64,000 nucleotides of DNA from Pontibacter diazotrophicus (GTDB taxonomy: Bacteria; Bacteroidota; Bacteroidia; Cytophagales; Hymenobacteraceae), in NCBI RefSeq assembly GCF_003367245.1, contig NZ_QRGR01000015.1, forward strand, positions 99,614-163,613, read 5' to 3'. Below, piece after piece: positions 27,374-36,800 of this stretch. Made by a program: the position numbers and the translations under genes. The notes beneath the pieces are model-generated. The model was not told the origin of the DNA, did not search any database, and was given only the letters and a program-made list of their open reading frames with translations. The number at the start of each line of letters is the position of its first letter. Position 1 is the first letter of the stretch.

Positions 27374-27404
27374 GCCCTAATAACTATTTGTTGGTATAAA
27401 AAGT

Positions 27405-28208
27405 TTACTCTGCGGTTTGCTTCCAGTGCTCTTGAATGATTTCCTGCATCTCAGAGTGAATGTTGCCATTGCTTGCCACAATCTCCCGGCCAAATACATA
27501 ATCGCCATCAGAAGTAAACTTGCTTAGCCTGCCACCTGCCTCCTGCACAATAATGCTACCGCCTGCTACATCCCATGCATTCAGGTTGTATTCAAAGAAA
27601 CCCTCGCAGCGGCCAGCCGCTACATAGGCCAGGTCCAGGGCGGCAGAGCCTAACCTGCGTATGCCATGCGATTTAGCCATAAAGCCCCCCAGCACCTGCA
27701 GGTACTGTTGCATCAGACCAAAATCATAATAAGGGAAGCCTGTAGCGATAAGGGCATTTCCTAAAGCAGGAGCCTCAGACACTTTTATGGGATTAGCGTT
27801 GCAGAAAGCGCCGCCGCCTTTATAGGCTGAAAAGCACTCATCGCGGCTTGGATCATACACTACGCCTACTACCACTTCGTCTCCGTCCAGCAGGCCCACG
27901 CTCACGCAGTATATCGGGAGGCTGTGGGTAAAGTTGGTGGTGCCGTCCAAGGGGTCAATCACCCAATTGTAACGTTCACCTTTTGTGCTGTCGGTGCCTT
28001 CTTCGGTAATAAAACCCGCCTCCGGCAACAGTTCCCGAAGCCCCTCCACCAATTGCACTTCCGCCTGCTTATCCACGTAAGACACCAGGTCGTTGAAGCC
28101 TTTCATCTCAATGGTGGAGGTGTCGAAAGTCTCGGCTTCCTGCCGGATAAAAGCACCTACGCTGCGGGCAATGATATTCAGGTTCTGTGATAGTTGGCTC
28201 AGGTTCAT
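27405..28208 (-). CDS. Inositol monophosphatase family protein
   Basis: A 267-residue Mg-dependent phosphatase of the IMPase/SuhB family. Metal-binding motifs are intact: EEGTDS near residue 67, DPLDGTTNF near residue 87 and WDVAGG near residue 214. The usual bacterial substrates are myo-inositol phosphate or similar sugar phosphates; SuhB homologues can also affect ribosome synthesis and transcription antitermination. Its start overlaps the stop of the DUF4105 gene by 4 bp (ATGA), which indicates translational coupling. Confidence 0.92.
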   Translation of the reverse strand: MNLSQLSQNLNIIARSVGAFIRQEAETFDTSTIEMKGFNDLVSYVDKQAEVQLVEGLRELLPEAGFITEEGTDSTKGERYNWVIDPLDGTTNFTHSLPIYCVSVGLLDGDEVVVGVVYDPSRDECFSAYKGGGAFCNANPIKVSEAPALGNALIATGFPYYDFGLMQQYLQVLGGFMAKSHGIRRLGSAALDLAYVAAGRCEGFFEYNLNAWDVAGGSIIVQEAGGRLSKFTSDGDYVFGREIVASNGNIHSEMQEIIQEHWKQTAE

Positions 28209-29437
28209 ATTGCTTTTTCTACTTTTGGAGTAAAGGTTTCCTTTTTAATCTTATTAGAGAACCATACGGTATACGCAGCTCTCAGGCCGAGGGCCAGGGT
28301 GACCGGTATAAAGGCTGTATGAAGCATTTGTGGCCACCAGGGCCAGAACAGCAGCAGCACACCCGCCACAATGGCCGTAGCCAGCATATATTTGCTTACC
28401 CAGTCCTGCAGCTTGTTGTGGCCAAGGAAGAAAGCCACCACTATATGTGTGGGGATAGCCCAAAGCAGGTTAAAGTTGTAAGCTGTTGCCTGATGATCTG
28501 TTGCAAACCAGAGCAGGAGCATTATAATGCCCATTAAACCGATTATAAAGAAAAATACCATATCGAACACACGGCTGCGGCGGCGCTTCATCCAGTCTAC
28601 TACCGTAAGGGCCAGCACAACGGCAAAGAACAGCCAAAAGACCAGCGTAGGTGTAAATATACCACGGGACATAGGAATGGGCTCCCGCTCAAAAAGTACC
28701 TGCATCTCCCCTACCAGCGGCTGTGTCTGTCCGTTTTCTGTTATCGTAGCGTTAGCAAAACCCTTGGCCAGATAATCTGGCAGGAACATATACTCATATG
28801 GCGTTGCTTCTCTATCTATCCTGGCGCCCAGAGAAAAGTCAATCCCAAGGTCTCCCCAGGGCTGCGGTGGCAGGTACAGGTCAATCAGGTTCCGGAAGCT
28901 CATGTCCTCATCAAAATGGCTGATGTTGAACCTGATTTGGTTCGGGAAGGTAGCCTCTACACCATCGCGGATGCGGGTGGCGCAGTTATCGAAAAAGAAG
29001 TCGTAAAGGTAAAAGCGGTTAGCAGGCAGGTAGTTGTTCGTTAGAAAACCCCAATACTGCTGCTTCTGCTCTTCCGTAAAGTTCATTTCCTGCTCATACA
29101 CCGAGCGGTTGTCCATGGTGTAGCTGTACACGAAATCCCGGAAGTAAGCAATGGAGAGCTTATAATTCAGCTTGCCCCTGGCAAACTTGAGGTAGAAGTT
29201 CGGCTCATTGAAATCGAAGGTGCCGTAGTTAAAAACAATGTCGAACCCGTTCACGGGGTCGTTCACCCGCACCGCGCTGTGGCCAAAAATAGCGTAGAGT
29301 TCCGGGCCGCTGGAGCAGGTAATCAGGCTGATTTTAGCCTGTGGCGAAAGCTGGATATCCTCAAACTGCGCCCATCCCTGAAAAGAGAGCAGGCAGAAGG
29401 CCAGGACCAGTCCTAATTGCTTGATGTATTTTCTCAT
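28205..29437 (-). CDS. DUF4105 (Lnb N-terminal-like) membrane protein
   Basis: A 410-residue protein with a signal peptide ending GWAQ and a DUF4105 domain in the first half: LITCSSGPELYAIFGHSAVRV, NYGTFDFNEP and FFDNCATRIRDG, where His and Cys suggest a papain-like thiol active site. The second half has four or five membrane helices. Lnb N-terminal periplasmic domains of this kind are thought to act on peptides or lipoproteins outside the inner membrane; the real substrate is unknown. The ATG at 29437 (MRKYIKQ) gives the signal peptide; the frame extends 12 codons further into rsmI. It starts 1 bp after the rsmI stop and overlaps the IMPase start, so the genes are an operon. Confidence 0.85.
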   Translation of the reverse strand: MRKYIKQLGLVLAFCLLSFQGWAQFEDIQLSPQAKISLITCSSGPELYAIFGHSAVRVNDPVNGFDIVFNYGTFDFNEPNFYLKFARGKLNYKLSIAYFRDFVYSYTMDNRSVYEQEMNFTEEQKQQYWGFLTNNYLPANRFYLYDFFFDNCATRIRDGVEATFPNQIRFNISHFDEDMSFRNLIDLYLPPQPWGDLGIDFSLGARIDREATPYEYMFLPDYLAKGFANATITENGQTQPLVGEMQVLFEREPIPMSRGIFTPTLVFWLFFAVVLALTVVDWMKRRRSRVFDMVFFFIIGLMGIIMLLLWFATDHQATAYNFNLLWAIPTHIVVAFFLGHNKLQDWVSKYMLATAIVAGVLLLFWPWWPQMLHTAFIPVTLALGLRAAYTVWFSNKIKKETFTPKVEKAI

Positions 29438-29438
29438 G

Positions 29439-30149
29439 TTATTCTTTGTCGGATTTGCTGCCTTTTGTGGCACCTGATACCACTATCACAAACTCTCCTT
29501 TAATGGCTTTAGTAGTGAAAACCTGAATGAGCTCGTCCAAAGTTCCGTTAATGGTCTCCTCAAACATTTTCGTGATTTCACGTGAAACAGAAGCCAGGCG
29601 CTCTCCCCCAAAATACTCCCCAAACTGTGTCAGCGTCTTCAGCAGGCGGTGCGGCGATTCGTAGAAAATCATGGTGCGCTCCTCCTCTGCCAGGCTCTGC
29701 AGGCGTGTCTGGCGGCCTTTCTTTACGGGCAGGAAACCCTCAAAGGTAAACCTATCGGTGCTGAAGCCAGACTTAACGATGGCAGGCACAAAGGCAGTGG
29801 CGCCGGGCAGGCACTCTATTTTGATGTCGTGTTTCAGGCACTCGCGCACCAGGTAAAAGCCCGGGTCAGAAATGCCCGGCGTGCCTGCATCCGAAATCAG
29901 CGCCATCACCTCCCCTGCCTTCAGGCGGTCTACCAGGTGGGCCGTGGCCTTGTGCTCATTGTGCAGGTGGTGGCTGTGCATGCGCTTGTCTATGCCCAGG
30001 TGCTGCAGCAGTTTTCCGCTGGTGCGGGTGTCCTCCGCCAGAATCACATCCACCTCCTTCAGTATCCGTATGGCACGCAGCGTTATATCCTCTAAATTGC
30101 CGATGGGCGTCGGCACCAGGTATAGGTTCGTCTTTTCTTGTTCCTGCAT
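29439..30149 (-). CDS. rsmI: 16S rRNA (cytidine-1402-2'-O)-methyltransferase RsmI
   Basis: A 236-residue RsmI (YraL) methyltransferase that 2'-O-methylates C1402 in the decoding centre of 16S rRNA. Conserved motifs are LYLVPTPIGNLEDITLRA at residues 9-26, AEDTRTSGKLL, SDAGTPGISDPG and a FEGFLPVKKG segment. Length is slightly shorter than the common 270-285 residues, because the C-terminal extension seen in some species is absent; the core is complete. It heads a leftward run with DUF4105 and IMPase genes. Confidence 0.95.
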   Translation of the reverse strand: MQEQEKTNLYLVPTPIGNLEDITLRAIRILKEVDVILAEDTRTSGKLLQHLGIDKRMHSHHLHNEHKATAHLVDRLKAGEVMALISDAGTPGISDPGFYLVRECLKHDIKIECLPGATAFVPAIVKSGFSTDRFTFEGFLPVKKGRQTRLQSLAEEERTMIFYESPHRLLKTLTQFGEYFGGERLASVSREITKMFEETINGTLDELIQVFTTKAIKGEFVIVVSGATKGSKSDKE

Positions 30150-30164
30150 GGGGTAAAGATAACT

Positions 30165-30424
30165 TATGTAAGTTAGAAAGTTAAAAAGTTAGAGGGTTAG
30201 AAAGTTGTCAGGAGTTAGAGAGTTTGGGAGTTAGAAAGTTAGAGAGTTGAAAAAAATCGATTATAAATTTATAGGTAGGTCGGCAAGGCTTGGCAGTATT
30301 AGAAGCGCTATATAAAGCGGGTAATTTCGTCTCTACACTGAAGGTATACCCCTCCGCTACAAATTTTTAACTTTCTAACCCTCTAACTTTTTAACTTCGA
30401 AAAACTCTCTAACTCCTAAACTTT
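30165..30424. repeat. Inverted arrays of short GTTAGA-type repeats
   Basis: The spacer between rsmI and the pterin dehydratase holds arrays of GTTAGAAA/GTTAGAGA-like words on the left and their complement on the right. A 29-bp block at 30178-30206 is repeated exactly inverted at 30369-30397. The right array runs into the last codons of the pterin dehydratase gene. Confidence 0.8.
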
Positions 30425-30654
30425 TCATAAATTTCCTCAATCCGCTTTGCCAGTTTGTGGTCGCGGATGGTGACGGTGTTGCCGGCATCGTGAGTGGTGA
30501 GTTCTATGTTCACTTTGTTGTACACGTTGCTCCACCACGGGTGGTGGTCCATTTCATGAGCCACTGCTGCTACTTCATTCATGAAAGCCATCGCCTGTTC
30601 AAAGTCTTTGAACGTAAGGCTACTCTTTAATTTGTTGTCTTCTTCCTGCCACAT
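30409..30654 (-). CDS. Pterin-4a-carbinolamine dehydratase
   Basis: An 81-residue PCD/DCoH-like enzyme that dehydrates 4a-hydroxytetrahydropterin. The active-site signature [16 protein letters not shown] is intact, including the His-His-Pro set, followed by the conserved LTTHDAG. The ATG at 30654 (MWQEEDNKL) is preferred; the frame continues to an ATG at 30690 that adds 12 basic residues. No phenylalanine hydroxylase is nearby, so a recycling role cannot be tied to an aromatic hydroxylase here. The final codons (EKFRS) and stop are built from the GTTAGAG-type spacer repeat, which suggests the C-terminus was re-formed when the repeat spread. Confidence 0.9.
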   Translation of the reverse strand: MWQEEDNKLKSSLTFKDFEQAMAFMNEVAAVAHEMDHHPWWSNVYNKVNIELTTHDAGNTVTIRDHKLAKRIEEIYEKFRS

Positions 30655-30744
30655 AGTTTTTATGTTAAGTTGTTTTCTGATTCGCCGCACCTTCCGCTGC
30701 CGCAGTTCTGTGCCTGTTACAGAAACAAGCCGGAGGTACAGGCG

Positions 30745-30770
30745 TATAGTTTAGTTTGTAACGAACTATA
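30745..30770. promoter_or_regulatory. Palindrome upstream of the SDR gene (possible operator)
   Basis: TATAGTT and AACTATA form 7-bp inverted arms separated by 12 bp, ending 13 bp before the SDR start codon. It could be a regulator site; that is inference from position only. Confidence 0.35.
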
Positions 30771-30783
30771 ACCTATAAAAGCT

Positions 30784-31641
30784 ATGGAAAACAAACCAAA
30801 ATCATTTCCGCCTCAGGAGATGGAACAACCAGGGAAAGAGCATAAGATGAACCCGGAACCGGAAGTTATCCGGGAAAACTACAAAGGCAGCGAAAAGCTG
30901 AAAGATAAAGTAGCCCTGATAACAGGTGGCGATAGCGGTATCGGCCGCTCTGTGGCGGTACACTTTGCCCGTGAGGGAGCTGATGTGGCCATTGTATACC
31001 TGAATGAAGACCAAGACGCCGAGGACACCAGGAAAATGGTCGAAAAAGAAGGGAGAAAGTGCCTGCTGATAGCCGGCGACGTGGGCGAAGAAAAGTTCTG
31101 CCGCAATGCTGTTCAGAAAACAGTAGATGAACTCGGCAAATTGGACATTCTGGTAAACAACGCAGGAGAGCAGCATGCAAAAGAAGACATCCGTGATATA
31201 TCTACAGAACAGTTGCACCGCACCTTTGCGACCAACATCTTCGCGATGTTCTACTTTGTGCAGGCAGCCTTAGACCACATGAAAGAGGGCAGCACCATCA
31301 TCAACACCACATCCGTGACAGCATACCACGGCAATAAACTGCTCCTCGACTATTCTTCCACAAAAGGAGCTATCCTCACCTTTACCCGTACACTGGCGCA
31401 AATGGTGGCAGACAAGGGAATACGCGTAAACGGTGTAGCACCAGGCCCTATCTGGACTCCCCTTATTCCGGCATCTTTCAGCGGAGAAAAAGTACATGAA
31501 TTCGGCTCTAACACGCTGCTGAAGCGGGCAGGCCAGCCATCAGAAGTAGGACCGGCTTATGTGTATCTGGCATCAGAGGATTCAGCATTTACGATTGGCG
31601 AAATAGTGCATATCAACGGCGGCGAAATGGTGACTACCTAA
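30784..31641 (+). CDS. SDR oxidoreductase, general-stress (YhxC/YdaD) type
   Basis: A 285-residue short-chain dehydrogenase. An N-terminal extension of about 45 polar residues (PKSFPPQEMEQPGKE) precedes the Rossmann fold, as in Bacillus general-stress SDRs (Gsp39/YhxC). NAD(P)-binding motif TGGDSGIG is near residue 50, NNAG follows in the middle, and the catalytic Tyr-Lys pair lies in YSSTKGA; the PGPIWTPL loop is typical. The substrate is unknown. It is followed by two small disordered acidic proteins in the same direction, a context that fits an osmotic or envelope stress set. Confidence 0.9.
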   Translation: MENKPKSFPPQEMEQPGKEHKMNPEPEVIRENYKGSEKLKDKVALITGGDSGIGRSVAVHFAREGADVAIVYLNEDQDAEDTRKMVEKEGRKCLLIAGDVGEEKFCRNAVQKTVDELGKLDILVNNAGEQHAKEDIRDISTEQLHRTFATNIFAMFYFVQAALDHMKEGSTIINTTSVTAYHGNKLLLDYSSTKGAILTFTRTLAQMVADKGIRVNGVAPGPIWTPLIPASFSGEKVHEFGSNTLLKRAGQPSEVGPAYVYLASEDSAFTIGEIVHINGGEMVTT

Positions 31642-31739
31642 GCCAAACCCGGAACCCAACAGGCCTTAAAGGAGTAAAACCTATTAAGGGAGCCTTTCAT
31701 AATTACATAAAAGGAGCCTGTTTATTAAAAACTACGATT

Positions 31740-32042
31740 ATGGCTGAAGATAAAGAAGATAAAAATAAACTGAAGAACCAGGAGCCCAACAAAAGGGGCT
31801 TCCAGGTAATAGAAGACGACACCAGTATGGAGGAGATGCAGGCCGGGCATATTATACCGGGTGCAGATCCGCCAAAGAACGAGCACCAGCGCGGAGGCTT
31901 CGGTAACCGCGACGGAAAAGAAGGCTATGGCAGCGACACCGCTGGCAACGGACCAAGCGCTACTGGTGTAAATGATTATTCCGATGACGGTGTTCCGCCA
32001 GCGGATAACATGCGGACCGAAGAAGAAGGACGCGGCTCATAA
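31740..32042 (+). CDS. Small disordered acidic protein, probable stress-associated
   Basis: A 100-residue hydrophilic protein, rich in D, E, G, N and K with almost no hydrophobic core (EDKEDKNKLKNQE, RGGFGNRDGKEGYGSD). It resembles intrinsically disordered, LEA- or hydrophilin-like stress proteins in composition, but I cannot name a family. It lies 98 bp after the SDR stop, on the same strand. A real gene is likely because it has a clean ATG, stays open for 100 codons and shares style with its neighbour. Confidence 0.65.
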   Translation: MAEDKEDKNKLKNQEPNKRGFQVIEDDTSMEEMQAGHIIPGADPPKNEHQRGGFGNRDGKEGYGSDTAGNGPSATGVNDYSDDGVPPADNMRTEEEGRGS

Positions 32043-32111
32043 GCCAATCAAAAAGTTTAAGTACAGGTGCTGTAGTATGTTTTATGTGCAGTGCCTTATG
32101 TTTCATTAAAA

Positions 32112-32122
32112 TTAGAAGGAGG
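32112..32122 (+). promoter_or_regulatory. Strong Shine-Dalgarno sequence before the 86-residue gene
   Basis: AAGGAGG ends at 32122, five bases before the ATG at 32128. Bacteroidota generally rely little on SD pairing, so a full AGGAGG stands out among genes of this window. Confidence 0.6.
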
Positions 32123-32127
32123 AAATT

Positions 32128-32388
32128 ATGCCATCATATAAGCACACACAAGGAAGCGCAGAAAACGAAGGAAAACCAACAGGAAGAGGCCAGGACAAAG
32201 CAGCCGGCGGAAAGCCAGTGGATCCTGGAAGCCAAACGCGCGCAGAGCATGAAGAACTAAAAGACAGGTATACGGATGGACCGGATGATGTTGCGCCAGA
32301 TGTAGATGAGACGGGGACGAATATATTAAGCAACAACCCGAACCGTAACACCAACAAGCCTGGTATTGACAACAACAAGTATAATTAA
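32128..32388 (+). CDS. Small disordered hydrophilic protein
   Basis: An 86-residue protein dominated by G, D, N, K and P (GKPTGRGQDKAAGGKPVDPG, then RYTDGPDDVAPDVDETG and SNNPNRNTNKPG). No signal, membrane helix or known domain. The ATG at 32128 has a strong Shine-Dalgarno in front. It is third in line after the stress-type SDR and the 100-residue disordered protein and is followed by a terminator, so the three could form one unit, though each spacer is near 90-100 bp. Function unknown; composition suggests a desiccation or osmotic protectant. Confidence 0.65.
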   Translation: MPSYKHTQGSAENEGKPTGRGQDKAAGGKPVDPGSQTRAEHEELKDRYTDGPDDVAPDVDETGTNILSNNPNRNTNKPGIDNNKYN

Positions 32389-32403
32389 TTAACCTTACCT
32401 TAA

Positions 32404-32453
32404 GTACAAAGAGAAATAGCACCTGCTGCAACGGGTGCTATTTCTCTTTGTAC
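32404..32453 (+). terminator. Terminator after the small disordered protein genes
   Basis: Arms GTACAAAGAGAAATAGCACC and the near-perfect complement ending CTTTGTAC around a 9-nt loop. It overlaps the -7 element of the following gene (TACCTTTG at 32454). Confidence 0.85.
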
Positions 32454-32461
32454 TACCTTTG
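32454..32461 (+). promoter_or_regulatory. -7 element (TACCTTTG) for the phosphoesterase gene
   Basis: It matches TAnnTTTG and lies 29 bp before the ATG at 32491. It abuts the preceding terminator, so transcription stops and restarts within a few bases. Confidence 0.45.
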
Positions 32462-32490
32462 CCTCACCAACTCGCAATTCTCCAAACCAC

Positions 32491-33186
32491 ATGGCCCGCT
32501 ACGCCCTGACCGACATACACGGCTGTGCCCGTACTTTCAGAGCGCTCGTACATGAGCAGCTAAACCTCCAGAAAACAGACGAACTGTACGTGCTGGGCGA
32601 CCTGGTAAACAAAGGGCCCGACAGCAAAGGTGTCATCGATTTTATACTGGAACTACAGGAGCAACAGTACCAAGTTTATTGCCTGCGTGGCAACCACGAC
32701 CAGATGCTGCTCAAAGCCGCTAAAAAAGGCCCCAAAGTCTTAAGCTTAACAGACACCGAGAAGAAGCTTGTACTGGAGAGTTTCCAAATAGAGTCCTTTG
32801 AAGACCTGCCAAAAAAATACAGAGAATTCCTCAAAAGCCTTCCCTACCACCTCGAACTGCCGGACTACTACCTCGTGCACGCCGGGTTTAACTTTACGCA
32901 GGAAGATATTTTCGCGGATAAAGACGCCATGCTGAACATCCGGGGCTATGATGTAGACTGGCAAAGAATAGATAACAAAGGCCTGCTCCACGGCCATACC
33001 CCCACCGCCCTGCATAGCATTAAAAAATCAGTTTCCCATAAAGACCAGCAACTGAACCTGGACGCCGGCTGCGTCTACTACCGAAACGCCGCTTACGGCA
33101 ACCTCATCGCACTGGATTTAGACACACAGGAACTGTACATACAGCCCAATCTGGATCGGCCTTACCCTGTGGCCCGGAAGAGCTAG
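32491..33186 (+). CDS. Calcineurin-like serine/threonine phosphatase
   Basis: A 231-residue metallophosphoesterase. Metal-site motifs are in order: DIHG (residues 8-11), GDLVNKGPDSKG, RGNHD, HAGF and HGHTPT near residue 167. The pattern matches bacterial PP1/PrpE or lambda-phosphatase-like protein phosphatases rather than nucleotidases or ApaH. It is cytoplasmic and monocistronic; substrate unknown. Confidence 0.9.
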   Translation: MARYALTDIHGCARTFRALVHEQLNLQKTDELYVLGDLVNKGPDSKGVIDFILELQEQQYQVYCLRGNHDQMLLKAAKKGPKVLSLTDTEKKLVLESFQIESFEDLPKKYREFLKSLPYHLELPDYYLVHAGFNFTQEDIFADKDAMLNIRGYDVDWQRIDNKGLLHGHTPTALHSIKKSVSHKDQQLNLDAGCVYYRNAAYGNLIALDLDTQELYIQPNLDRPYPVARKS

Positions 33187-33830
33187 AAGCCTTCATTAAT
33201 AGCTCGAATAAAGAGGGGAAAACTGCCTTTATTTGCATTGGTGAGGTTGTTTTTCCTGCATTGTCTTTATAAACTGTGCGCCCTTTGTTATTGTGAGCCT
33301 TGCAATGTGTAGGTGCTGATCTCCTATATTCCTCTTCCTGAACCACAGTATCGGAAACTCTTCGCAAAAAGCTTCCTTTAAATCTGGAGCCTAAACCATA
33401 GCATTAACTAATCTTTTGATACACTGCCTGTGAAATAGAATTGTGCAATCAGTGTTGGGATTTTACTGGGGGAAAAGGATATATCGGTATTTATATATAG
33501 TGTAGTTGAATAAATCTTATAAGCAATAGTAGTTTAATATAAAGTACAGTTTACTTCTCATAAAATATGAGTAGCAATGATAAAGGTTTAGGTTATTAAC
33601 AAGGGGTAAAGCAACTCATAATGCCTACGAGAAGCTTGTTATAGGCAATTAGTTTGAGTTTCATTATTCCTTATATGTATTAAGTTTTTCCTATATTTTA
33701 AAAGAAATGATAAAAAAATAGTTCTAAATATTTGCTTAACTATAAAATAAAATATAGTTATTTGTGTGGATATAAAACCATTAATATAGGAATATACCTA
33801 ATTATATTTTTAAAACTTAAAGTACAATTT
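33187..33830. other. 644-bp gene-free, A/T-rich leader of the surface-protein gene
   Basis: The last 350 bp before the IPT-repeat gene become strongly A/T-rich (near 33480-33830) with no credible gene, terminator or clear TAnnTTTG element. An in-frame start at 33732 exists but begins in this A/T-rich tract. A long untranslated leader is possible. Confidence 0.5.
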
Positions 33831-36800
33831 ATGGCACAGGTCTACCCACCCCCTCGTAAGAACAGGCTTCTTCTTTCGCTGCTTCTGCAGTGTTTATTCA
33901 TGATTGGTTTTGTGACGCAAAGTTTTGCGCAAGCGACTTTGCCAACAAGCAATACAAGCTGGTCTATATTGCCTCAGGGCTGGACTAGTTCTGGTGTGGG
34001 CGAATATGCTACGAACGTACCTACGACAAATGCAGGAGAAAACAGCTCTGCCAGCTACACGGCTAGTGCTACTTATGTACAAATAGACTTCACAGGTGTG
34101 CCTGATAAAGTTTCTTTTAACCTGAGAGCTTCGGGATTAAGCGGAAAATTTGACGGTGTATTTCAGGTGCTCGAATCGAGTACAGTAGGAAGCGGCTACA
34201 CGGCGGTAGGAGACAACATTGATTCAAACAGTGGTGTATTAGCAGGAAGTAGTAATAGCTACCCTGTCGAAAGAGCGCTAAGTTCTACAACTAAATCTGT
34301 CAGGCTATATATGCAGACGAAAGGGGTTAAGACTCTTTACTTGGATAATGCACAGATCACCGCTGTTCCTGCAGGGCCAGAAGTGAACATGAAAATAGCA
34401 GGTGCCAATTTCCTGAGTGGTAGTACACATAACTTTGGTACTGTTAACCTGAAAAAGTCTAAGACAGTCGAGGTTACAATAGAAAACATCGGTACAAGTA
34501 CATTAAGCCTTGATCCTCCAGTTTTAACAGGTGTAAATCCTCAACATTATTCCATTACAACTGTGGGTTATGCAGCTTCCTTAGAACCTTCTCAGACCGC
34601 CACCTTTCAGGTAACCTTTAGCCCAACCGTTGTGGGTACATTGAATGCAGAAGTACAGGTGGCGAATAATGACAGTGATGAAAACCCATACAAAATTCTG
34701 CTTCAAGGTACAGGTGCCATTCTACAACCCGTAATTACCAGCTTGTCATCCTATCTTGGTGGTGTTGACAAAGAAATAATTATTGAGGGTTCAGAGTTTA
34801 TTAATGTTGACAAGGTACAGTTTAGCAATGGAGTAACTGCCTCCTTTACCATTATAAGCGATACACAAATACGTACATTTGTGCCAGCAGGAGCGGTAGA
34901 TGGACCTATAACTGTATCGGCAGGTGCATTGAATACAAATAGTGAGTCTTTTGATGTTGTTCCGACACCGGAAATCTCGTCTGTAAATCCGGCAGAGGCA
35001 TACGAACTGGATGTAGTAACTATTTCTGGTTCCTATTTAACCTATTTGGATCTTGAAACAGTAGTTTCTTTTAATGGAGTGCGCGCAACTTTTACGGTAC
35101 GCCAAGACAGCAATGGCAATACAGTGATAGATGCTACCGTGCCTGTTGGTGCGACAACAGGTCCTTTAACGGTGACAACACCTGGCGGTACAGACACTAT
35201 TAACTTTACTGTACTATATAAAACTCCCATTATAACTGCGGTAGACCCATCAGCAGCCTATGAACTAGCAGTAGTGACTATTTCGGGTACAAATCTTCGT
35301 GGTGTAACGGCAGTAACCTTCAACGGCGTGGGCGCGGCTTTTGAGGAGAGTGTAGATCCAAATGGTAATACTATCATCTACGCCGAAGTGCCACTAGGTG
35401 CCACGACAGGCCCTCTGACAGTGACAACTCTCGGAGGCACGGCCTCCATCGAGTTTACAGTGCTCAAGCCTATTCCAGCCAACCTGACCATCAACCCGAC
35501 CTCCGGCAGAGTTGGCGACTACGTGATTATTTCCGGTGATAACCTAGCTGATGTGACGTCGGTGGTGTTCACCGGCGGGGCGGCGGCTACCTTTGCAGCT
35601 ATCACCAACAGCGACGGATCCGTTTCACTGCAGGCTCAGGTGCCGGCAGGTGCCGAGACAGGTGCTATCACCGTGTCCAACGCCAATGGCTCGGCCACTA
35701 CCCCGACTTATACAGTAATCAAACCAACCATTACTTCGGTAGACCCACCAGCAGCCTATGAGCTGGAGATAGTGACTATCACGGGCACTTATTTAAGTGG
35801 TGTAACGGCAGTAATCTTCAACGGCGTGGGCGCAGCTTTTGAGGAGGATCCTGCCAGCAATGGTACCATCGTATACGCTGAGGTGCCGCTAGGTGCCACG
35901 ACAGGCCCTCTGACAGTGACAACCGCTGATGGTACGGCCTCTATAGAGTTCACAGTGCTCAAGCCCGTTCCTTCTAACCTGACCATCAGCCCGACCTCCG
36001 GCAGAGTTGGCGACTACGTGATTATTTCCGGTGATAACCTAGCTGATGTGACGTCGGTGGTGTTCACCGGCGGGGCGGCGGCTACCTTTGCAGCTATCAC
36101 CAACAGCGACGGATCCGTTTCACTGCAGGCTCAGGTGCCGGCAGGTGCCGAGACAGGTGCTATCACCGTGTCCAACGCCAATGGCTCGGCCACTACCCCG
36201 ACTTATACAGTAATCAAACCAACCATTACTTCGGTAGACCCACCAGCAGCCTATGAGCTGGAGATAGTGACTATCACGGGCACTTATTTAAGTGGTGTAA
36301 CGGCAGTAATCTTCAACGGCGTGGGCGCAGCTTTTGAGGAGGATCCTGCCAGCAATGGTACCATCGTATACGCTGAGGTGCCGCTAGGTGCCACGACAGG
36401 CCCTCTGACAGTGACAACCGCTGATGGTACGGCCTCTATAGAGTTCACAGTGCTCAAGCCCGTTCCTTCTAACCTGACCATCAGCCCGACCTCCGGCAGA
36501 GTTGGCGACTACGTGATTATTTCCGGAGACAACCTGTCGGACGTGACGTCGGTGGTGTTCACCGGCGGGGCGGCGGCTGCCTTTGCCGCTATCACCAACA
36601 GCGACGGTTCCGTTTCACTGCAGGCGCAAGTGCCGGTGGGCGCCGAGACTGGTGCTATCACCGTGTCTAACGTCAACGGTTCTGGCTCTACGCCGACTTA
36701 TACTGTACTAGTGCCTAAAATAACACTGTCCACCACTGAAATGACCTTTAGCAATGTAGAAGAAGGAAGTAGCGCAATACAGCAGTACGAGGTATCAGCA

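Noticed and set aside
33732..33830. Upstream extension of the IPT-repeat protein
   Set aside because: It lies in A/T-rich leader DNA and would move the signal peptide away from the N-terminus.
35789..36481. Two identical 65-codon minus-strand frames
   Set aside because: They are antisense shadows of the perfect 495-bp duplication inside the IPT-repeat gene, not separate genes.
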